Source of the DNA: an uncultured Muribaculum sp. | GTDB taxonomy: Bacteria > Bacteroidota > Bacteroidia > Bacteroidales > Muribaculaceae | NCBI GenBank assembly: GCA_910578835.1 | Contig: CAJTSK010000009.1 | Span: 17,531-81,530 of the forward strand | Reading direction: 5' to 3' | Length of the DNA stretch: 64,000 nucleotides | Shown here: one piece after another, positions 58,881 to 64,000 of the stretch | How the letters are laid out: every line of letters starts with the position of its first letter | How positions within the stretch are numbered: position 1 is the first letter of the stretch | Notes under the pieces: generated by a model | Databases searched by the model: none | The model's input: only the letters and a program-made list of their open reading frames with translations | What the model was told of the DNA's origin: nothing | Translations under genes and position numbers: made by a program

Positions 58881-60115
58881 CGGAACAACAGACAATCGCA
58901 AACCTGATGAATAAAACAGATTATATCAAAACCATCTTTACATCATTCTCCTACCGACAGTTTATCGATGGGGTTCATTGGTTCGCAAGACTAATGGTTA
59001 ACTTAAATGTCAAGCAAAAAAGGCGAACTGAACCATCCGACCATTTAGACTGGGAACTGGAGAAAGATGATATCACTGAAAGAGCAGAATGGCTTTACAA
59101 TATGATTATGGTTGAGCCTGAAGAACTCCAAAGAAAGATGCCTGCCATCTTAGGTAAACATTACGGTGGAGAGTGGGCTATCTATTCCGTGTTCATGCTG
59201 ATTACCGCACTCGCCAATATGAGCGACATATATCCAGAATTAAAAGCCTGGGCAATGGAGCGGATGGAACGTCTGATTTCATTGATGCTTGAGCCTGAAA
59301 TGAGACTGTATGATACAGAATCATGGGGTGAGGATGCATTCTTAGGTTTGAATGGGACAAAAGACCACATGACTTTTTTAAGTCTAATGGCTGTTGCCAT
59401 TGGACATTATATTAATTGTGGTGGCAAAAATGATAAGTTTAACGACATATTCTGTCGCTGTTGTGAGGTCCTAAACCGAAGGATGCTTGCTAAGAAAGAT
59501 TTAAATCTACGCTCGTTTCCACGCACACCCATTTTTATTGCCGATATGGGAGCTGCTGTTGTGGCATTACAAATGCATTCAAACCTTTACGGAGGATGTT
59601 TCGATGCCACAGTAAACAAATGGATTGAGTTAGCCAAACGGAACCTGACGCACAAAAAGACAGGACTGCTTATTGCAATTAAATGGTACGGTAGAAAAGC
59701 CGGCATCCGCAATGTTCGAGGTTCCTATACTGGTCTGACGAATTATTGGCTATCAATGCTTAACGATAAAGATTTCGCACGCAGTCAATATCAATTAATG
59801 ATCAGGCATCTTCGAAAGGACACTCCAGTTGCAGGCATTAAAGAATACCTGTATCGCGCCCCAAAATTCAAACTTGATCCCGATGCGGGGCCAATAATCT
59901 ACGGAATCTCAGGATCAGGTACAACATTTGCTCTGGGATGCGTGACATATTTCAAAGATTATAAGTTTAGAAATAGAATCCTGCAGACAGCAGAAATAGC
60001 AGGAATTACCAAAAAAGACAAGAAAGGGCGACATTATCTCCTCGGCAAATTAGCCTTGGTCGGAGAAGCCACTGCATTAGCGATGCGCACACATCACAGT
60101 TATGGAATCATATAA
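58877..60115 (+). CDS. Helical protein of 412 residues, unknown
   Basis: The product is mostly alpha-helical with no signal peptide; the start is a TTG overlapping the 49-codon gene (an in-frame ATG follows at codon 12). Motifs such as WAIYSVFMLITALAN, SWGEDAFLGLNG, DHMTFLSLMAVAIGHY, SYTGLTNYWLSML and DAGPIIYGISGSGTTFALG suggest an (alpha/alpha) toroid like those of linalool dehydratase-type proteins, but catalytic residues cannot be assigned. It is the largest gene of the five-gene unit beginning at 57311. Confidence 0.65.
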   Translation: MTEQQTIANLMNKTDYIKTIFTSFSYRQFIDGVHWFARLMVNLNVKQKRRTEPSDHLDWELEKDDITERAEWLYNMIMVEPEELQRKMPAILGKHYGGEWAIYSVFMLITALANMSDIYPELKAWAMERMERLISLMLEPEMRLYDTESWGEDAFLGLNGTKDHMTFLSLMAVAIGHYINCGGKNDKFNDIFCRCCEVLNRRMLAKKDLNLRSFPRTPIFIADMGAAVVALQMHSNLYGGCFDATVNKWIELAKRNLTHKKTGLLIAIKWYGRKAGIRNVRGSYTGLTNYWLSMLNDKDFARSQYQLMIRHLRKDTPVAGIKEYLYRAPKFKLDPDAGPIIYGISGSGTTFALGCVTYFKDYKFRNRILQTAEIAGITKKDKKGRHYLLGKLALVGEATALAMRTHHSYGII

Positions 60116-60126
60116 CACTAAATGTT

Positions 60127-60243
60127 ATGAATAAAGCAATCAATTTATTTCCCGAGCTGGAATTGTTTCTAACAACGTGCTCCGATCGGATTTTTATATC
60201 TCTTGTCAATTATATAAATCATTCGGCCTATGTCCGTAAATAA
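60127..60243 (+). CDS. Possible small protein, 38 codons
   Basis: A short frame from ATG 60127 to TAA 60241-60243 codes 38 residues (MNKAINLFPELELFLTT first). It overlaps the start of the zinc-ribbon gene by 14 bases in another frame. It could be a leader peptide or chance; no family is known. Confidence 0.2.
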   Translation: MNKAINLFPELELFLTTCSDRIFISLVNYINHSAYVRK

Positions 60244-60505
60244 TTATCAGTTTACATGTTCCGTGTGTGGACATGTTGAGAATAAAAGTGAGGGGATATA
60301 TATCTTCTCTGATAAATGTTTTACCATGCTCCAATGTCCGCAATGCAAAAAGGTAAGTTCAATCTTGTTGTCAGAAATAGCAACTAAAGCGAAGGATTAT
60401 CCTCTATGCCCTGATTGCAATATCAAGATGATTGGATGGGATAAGTCTTGTCCTGAATGTGGCTCCAAAATGGATAATTCGTCTCGGTACTCCGATACGA
60501 TATAA
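60230..60505 (+). CDS. Zinc-ribbon protein
   Basis: The 91-residue product has four Cys pairs: CSVCG near the start, CPQC, CPDC and CPECG, making two zinc ribbons. The rest is short and charged. It is likely a nucleic-acid or protein-binding accessory protein, but no specific family is recognised. A following gene starts 49 bases later. Confidence 0.6.
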   Translation: MSVNNYQFTCSVCGHVENKSEGIYIFSDKCFTMLQCPQCKKVSSILLSEIATKAKDYPLCPDCNIKMIGWDKSCPECGSKMDNSSRYSDTI

Positions 60506-60554
60506 TATTTCATTTACCTTTTCGAGATTGATGGGATTTAAAATAAAAACATAT

Positions 60555-60959
60555 ATGATGAAATCATTACTTTTAACATTAATGCTATTGATTAGCGTAA
60601 CCGCATTCGGGCAAGATTACACCGAATGGGATAAATATTCATGCGACATTTATCAAATAAATGATGACCAAAATCCATCTATCTGGGTTGCTTCCGTCTT
60701 GAAAGAAGTCAAAGGTGTTTATTATAGAAAAGCCAATATTGACGTTGGCAAATATCAAATTGAACTACAAAAAGTCAAAGATGGTTTTTATCGAATTAAG
60801 GGGACTAAACTATATATTGAATTAAACGGCTATGTGCCATATCAAAGGGAATACGCTGGGATTTTGGACATTGATGCAATTGTTGTTCAAAGCCCCTATG
60901 ACAATTCATATTCATGTGTCGGAACTACAGAATACTTTTATCTTGCACCATCACGATGA
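60555..60959 (+). CDS. Small secreted protein, unknown
   Basis: The 134-residue product starts at one of two adjacent ATGs (60555 or 60558), with a signal peptide ending near VTAFGQ. The mature part is about 115 residues and rich in Tyr (YRIKGTKLYIELNGYVPYQREY). The frame is open to 60432 within the zinc-ribbon gene but that part is not signal-like. Its TGA overlaps the ATG of the lipoprotein gene (ATGA). Confidence 0.62.
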   Translation: MMKSLLLTLMLLISVTAFGQDYTEWDKYSCDIYQINDDQNPSIWVASVLKEVKGVYYRKANIDVGKYQIELQKVKDGFYRIKGTKLYIELNGYVPYQREYAGILDIDAIVVQSPYDNSYSCVGTTEYFYLAPSR

Positions 60960-61369
60960 AGGAATTAGCTATAATATTATCCGGGTTGTCAATACTCATG
61001 TCATCTTGCTCCACGCATCGCAATTTGACCGTCAATAACTCCTTATTGATTGGGACTTGGGTACAGCCTAATGTCACGTTAGACCTCAAAGCCAACGGAC
61101 ATTACAACTATCTTTATAAAGAGAACAGTTACAGCAATATGCAATCCGGCATATATTTTGCCGATAAAGATTCAGTGGTGCTTTATGGCTTCTATCCACA
61201 AGCCTATACCCCTGAATCTAAAAACGAGCGATGGACTATACGCAAACTGACTACTGATTCGTTAGTAGTCTATGAGCATAAACCGACTGTCGTTTTAGAT
61301 GGAGATACGCTTAATACGATAGGAGATACTGTTGAAATTTTCGCTAAGAAGAATTGTGATATAAAATGA
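60956..61369 (+). CDS. Small lipoprotein, lipocalin-like
   Basis: The 137-residue product has a lipobox at LMSSC. After cleavage the mature protein is beta-rich with a lipocalin-like feel (LIGTWVQPNVTLDLKANGHY, then a GIYFADKDSVVLYG strand, RWTIRKLTTDSLVVYEHK). Both of its ends overlap neighbours in ATGA junctions: the upstream secreted protein and the downstream ADP-ribosylglycohydrolase. The frame extends to 60914 but the ATG at 60956 opens the lipoprotein signal. Confidence 0.65.
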   Translation: MKELAIILSGLSILMSSCSTHRNLTVNNSLLIGTWVQPNVTLDLKANGHYNYLYKENSYSNMQSGIYFADKDSVVLYGFYPQAYTPESKNERWTIRKLTTDSLVVYEHKPTVVLDGDTLNTIGDTVEIFAKKNCDIK

Positions 61370-62205
61370 ATAATCTACAACGTAAAAGAATCAAAGCGTC
61401 TCAACTTGTTATCATCGGGACTATTTGTGGAGACATAATCGGGTCATGGTATGAATGGCAATCTACAAAAAGATATGATTTCAAGTTATTATCTGAATAT
61501 AGTAGATTCACAGATGATACAGTGTGTTCTGTTGCAATAGCGGATGCATTAGTCCGCAATATACCATTTGACATAAATCTTAAATATTGGTGCAAACGGT
61601 ATCCACGTGCTGGATATGGAGGGATGTTCAGTAGTTGGATATATTCATTCATAAAAGGTCCATACAATAGTTGGGGTAATGGGTCTGCAATGCGAGTTAG
61701 TTCAATTGGAGCTTTTGCGAATAACTTAGATGATTGTTTATCATTGGCAAAACAATCTGCTGAAATTACACATAATCATCCTGAGGGCATCAAGGGAGCG
61801 CAGGCCGTAGCATCCTCAATATTTCTTGCATTGCATGGCTACAATAAAAATAAAATTAAAAACTACATTGAAAATCAATTCGCTTATAATTTAAGCAGAC
61901 GATATGAGGAAATACAACATACTTATCAGTTTGAGATAAGTTGTCAGAAATCAGTTCCAGAATCAATAATCGCATTTTTAGAAAGTTCTGACTATGAATC
62001 TGCTGTGCGTAAGGCTGTTGCAGTTGGCGGTGACGCAGATACTATGGCTGCTATTGCAGGAGGAATCGCGGCAGCTTATTACGGTGAAATCCCTCAATTT
62101 ATTCTAAAGGAATGCCTTAACAAGCTTCCGAATGATATTAAAAACGTTATCAATCAATTTAACACTGTTTTGAACACTAATATTTTGCCCACAAATCAAC
62201 AGTAG
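61366..62205 (+). CDS. ADP-ribosylglycohydrolase family protein
   Basis: The 279-residue protein is an ADP-ribosylglycohydrolase (DraG/ARH fold), which removes ADP-ribose from proteins or nucleic acids. Magnesium-binding motifs are FTDDTVCSVAI near the start and GGDADTMAAIAGGIAAAYYG near the end, with ITHNHPEGIKGAQAVASSIF in the middle. It is all-helical and cytosolic. The start overlaps the lipoprotein stop by 4 bases. Target is unknown; such genes can reverse ADP-ribosylation by toxins or regulate enzymes. Confidence 0.9.
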   Translation: MNNLQRKRIKASQLVIIGTICGDIIGSWYEWQSTKRYDFKLLSEYSRFTDDTVCSVAIADALVRNIPFDINLKYWCKRYPRAGYGGMFSSWIYSFIKGPYNSWGNGSAMRVSSIGAFANNLDDCLSLAKQSAEITHNHPEGIKGAQAVASSIFLALHGYNKNKIKNYIENQFAYNLSRRYEEIQHTYQFEISCQKSVPESIIAFLESSDYESAVRKAVAVGGDADTMAAIAGGIAAAYYGEIPQFILKECLNKLPNDIKNVINQFNTVLNTNILPTNQQ

Positions 62206-62211
62206 TGCAGA

Positions 62212-62709
62212 ATGACGATACACTCAACACCGCTGGATACGAAACACAAGTATTCACTCGCAAGAAAGAGATTAACTGACCTTTGCAAACCGCGTGCCGT
62301 TTTCTTAAAAAACTTATTTATAAGTGTAAAACAGAAAAAGTACATGAAAAAATATGTTATGTTGCCAATAAACGATAGACCATACGATAGAATAATCTTT
62401 TGGCTTATTGAAATAGCCATTATTATTCTATTCGCATATTTAATGTCCGCAACGCTTCATAAGGATGGAGCTTTTCATGAGCATTATGAGGCTCTATCGT
62501 ACCGAGGGAAAATAGCAGCTATTTATTTGGCATGTTCATTAACTTTTTCCAATTATTGTTCATATAAATTATCTTGCAAAAAAATCATACGAAAATACTC
62601 ATTTAAACAGTCGTTCGTGAATAGATTATTTATAGCAATAATCTCATTTATGTTTTCTATGATGATAATTATGCCGTGCCTTGATTATTTAGTGCGACAT
62701 TTCTTGTAA
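62212..62709 (+). CDS. Small membrane protein, unknown
   Basis: The frame codes 165 residues from 62212, but ATG 62344 (MKKYVMLPIN) is a likely start, giving about 121 residues with three hydrophobic segments: IIFWLIEIAIIILFAYLM, IAAIYLACSLTF and LFIAIISFMFSMMIIMPCL. If the longer form is used, the first 44 residues are basic and unlike the rest. No family is recognised. It begins 6 bases after the previous gene. Confidence 0.5.
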   Translation: MTIHSTPLDTKHKYSLARKRLTDLCKPRAVFLKNLFISVKQKKYMKKYVMLPINDRPYDRIIFWLIEIAIIILFAYLMSATLHKDGAFHEHYEALSYRGKIAAIYLACSLTFSNYCSYKLSCKKIIRKYSFKQSFVNRLFIAIISFMFSMMIIMPCLDYLVRHFL

Positions 62710-62968
62710 TATCAACTTTATAAAGGTGAAAAAACATGAATTAAGAAACACAAACAAAACAATATCTAAGCTAAAAAATCGTTCTGACAGATGAAACTGA
62801 CACGACCATTAAGCGCAGTCTGTGGAATTGGTAGATTTATGGTAAGAATAATACAGTTGATACGCTATTCCTGTCGCAACGCTTTACTGTAAGGCTGATT
62901 CATGGGGGCGATTTATAGACGGACGGCACAGATGAATTACAAGCTGATTCATAGAGGGATATTCAGAT

Positions 62969-63436
62969 ATGGCAAAATATGATAAAATAATCTTTCTTGA
63001 TTTTGACGGTGTTTTAGTTCCTTATGATTCTGCGGATGAACGAGATTACTTCGGAACTATATTTAATAATCAATGCGTAGAATCTTTGCATAATATAATA
63101 ACTCAGACAAAAGCCAAAATCGTAGTTATTAGTTCATGGACGAATTATCTTTCGCTGATTAAGTTAAAACTAATGTGGAAATATCGGAAAATGCCAGGAG
63201 TGGTTGTCGGTCGGATTAAAAATGATAGTGTTGACCGAAGTGCTAAAATCGACACTTGGCTTAGAAAGAATCCTACGAATAATTATATAATAATTGATGA
63301 TATGGGAGCAAGTCAGTTCGGTCTTTCGCACAGATTACATATCATACAACCCAAAACAAGAATAGGATTGTCAAAAAAAGAATCTATCTTAGCTATTGAA
63401 AAGCTCAACATTTTTCTCCCCAAGCAAGAACAATAG
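62969..63436 (+). CDS. HAD phosphatase-like protein of the RNA-repair-associated type
   Basis: The 155-residue product is a small HAD-fold protein with FLDFDGVL (nucleophile Asp), VVISSWTN and IIIDDM motifs; the set resembles the HAD domain found with Swiss-army-knife RNA-repair proteins (HAD_SAK_2). Such proteins hydrolyse phosphates. The likely ligand is a nucleic-acid or nucleotide phosphate, by family only. It stands alone after a 259-base gap. Confidence 0.75.
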   Translation: MAKYDKIIFLDFDGVLVPYDSADERDYFGTIFNNQCVESLHNIITQTKAKIVVISSWTNYLSLIKLKLMWKYRKMPGVVVGRIKNDSVDRSAKIDTWLRKNPTNNYIIIDDMGASQFGLSHRLHIIQPKTRIGLSKKESILAIEKLNIFLPKQEQ

Positions 63437-63544
63437 CGTACAATTTTCTGTAATAATCCATTCGATAAGGCAGAATCAGAAAAAGTACGTTGGCTGTCGC
63501 AAGATTTGTGCCTTGTTAGGCTCTATATGTCAGAGAATTTCGCA

Positions 63545-63552
63545 TAACTTTG
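63545..63552 (+). promoter_or_regulatory. -7 box before the broken radical-SAM gene
   Basis: TAACTTTG fits TAnnTTTG, 32 bases before ATG 63584. Confidence 0.45.
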
Positions 63553-63583
63553 TGCTATGCTTTTGAATTAAAGCAAAGATAAT

Positions 63584-64000
63584 ATGTACGAGTTCGTAAC
63601 TCAACATGTAATCCGATTAAAGGTCGGTGCTTTCATGATTGTGCATATTGCTACATAAAAAGCCGCATACAAAATCCTCAACCGATACGTTTAGTTGAAT
63701 CTGAATTAAAGGGCATTTTTCAGCGAGACCAATTTATTTTTATTGGGAGCAGTACAGATGATTTGCATCTGATGTTCCGAGTGAATGGTTAAACAAGATT
63801 CTTGATTTTTATGTCCAAACAACTTCGCATCAAACAGAAGGAAACCAAACGCAGTTCTTGATTCAGACTAAAAATCCTGAGCGGATATTGGAATTTATCA
63901 ATCACCCATTGTACCAAGGACTAATCGCTGATTGTTTCTGACATTTGGGCTCAGTAGAAAATCAGTGGGGATAAGCATAAAGGTTTGCAATACGGAAAAG
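63584..64000 (+). pseudogene. Radical-SAM-type gene (DUF5131-like), broken by one-base losses, partial
   Basis: Starting at ATG 63584 the product begins MYEFVT, then the frame changes by one base at about 63603 and continues CNPIKGRCFHDCAYCYIKSR, which holds a C-x3-C-x2-C radical-SAM motif. A second one-base loss near 63763 (in a T-run) moves into DVPSEWLNKILDFY, and a third near 63945 into TFGLS. The three stretches together read like one Gp37/Gp68 (DUF5131) type protein, with QTKNPERILEFIN in the third quarter. The gene runs off the window edge. Each break looks like a missing base, so either the gene has decayed or the assembly has errors here. Confidence 0.6.

Noticed and set aside
62788..62892. 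Short open frame of about 33 codons in the gap before the HAD gene
   Set aside because: No start-site support, no coupling to neighbours and no motif; likely chance.
62894..62952. Ten-base direct repeat GCTGATTCAT at 62894-62903 and 62943-62952
   Set aside because: Only two copies at a spacing of 39 bases, no further copies and no spacer pattern; not a CRISPR or convincing att site.

Overview
The window reads as a chromosome segment of a Bacteroidales bacterium, most likely a gut Muribaculaceae or close relative. The evidence is the family content (PorX, PorT, PorP/SprF, GldK-GldN, a DUF4421 protein, secreted glycan enzymes), repeated TAnnTTTG -7 promoter boxes, weak Shine-Dalgarno signals and dense gene packing. 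No rRNA or CRISPR array is present. One tRNA gene (Asp, GTC) lies at 32.6 kb.

Layout: 0-2.6 kb holds the end of porX, then tsaE, a small membrane protein, a biotin ligase and a CvpA-like protein. 2.7-7.6 kb is sufB-sufC-sufD-sufS for Fe-S cluster assembly. 7.7-16.3 kb has a secreted protein with a probable C-terminal sorting tail (minus), then a plus-strand run of a 990-residue TPR protein, an outer-membrane barrel and a GH3 beta-glucosidase. 16.3-24.2 kb is minus-strand housekeeping: cysK, a FemAB/GNAT-like transferase, an iron alcohol dehydrogenase, yidC, pyrG and an M48 peptidase. 24.4-32.5 kb leads from an SDR enzyme into a type IX secretion (T9SS) block: porT, porP, gldK, gldL, gldM, gldN.

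32.7-43.3 kb is a uronate-catabolism region: MFS carrier, esterase, DUF4861-like protein, kduD, an orphan GatC-type PTS IIC, kduI with an apparent signal peptide, an NfnAB-like flavoprotein pair, kdgK and eda. Together KduI, KduD, KdgK and Eda convert 5-keto-4-deoxyuronate to pyruvate and glyceraldehyde-3-phosphate. 43.5-55.3 kb is pectin/rhamnogalacturonan related: a DUF4421 barrel, a LytTR regulator and its sensor kinase, a PL11 lyase with a probable T9SS tail, a CE12-type acetylesterase, GH28, GH95 and another esterase. No SusC/SusD pair is seen, so polymer attack may rely on T9SS export and the products may enter by carriers coded elsewhere or by the MFS/PTS-like proteins here.

From about 55.3 kb the character changes: an orphan Vsr nuclease, an IS transposase remnant fused back-to-back with radC, a striking 160-nt nested hairpin, then AT-richer, closely packed genes, mostly unrecognised (secreted proteins, a lipoprotein, a zinc-ribbon protein, an ADP-ribosylglycohydrolase, a HAD phosphatase of the RNA-repair-associated type). 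The window ends in a radical-SAM-type gene broken by several one-base deletions. This last 8.5 kb is the accessory region and the best place to look for something new.
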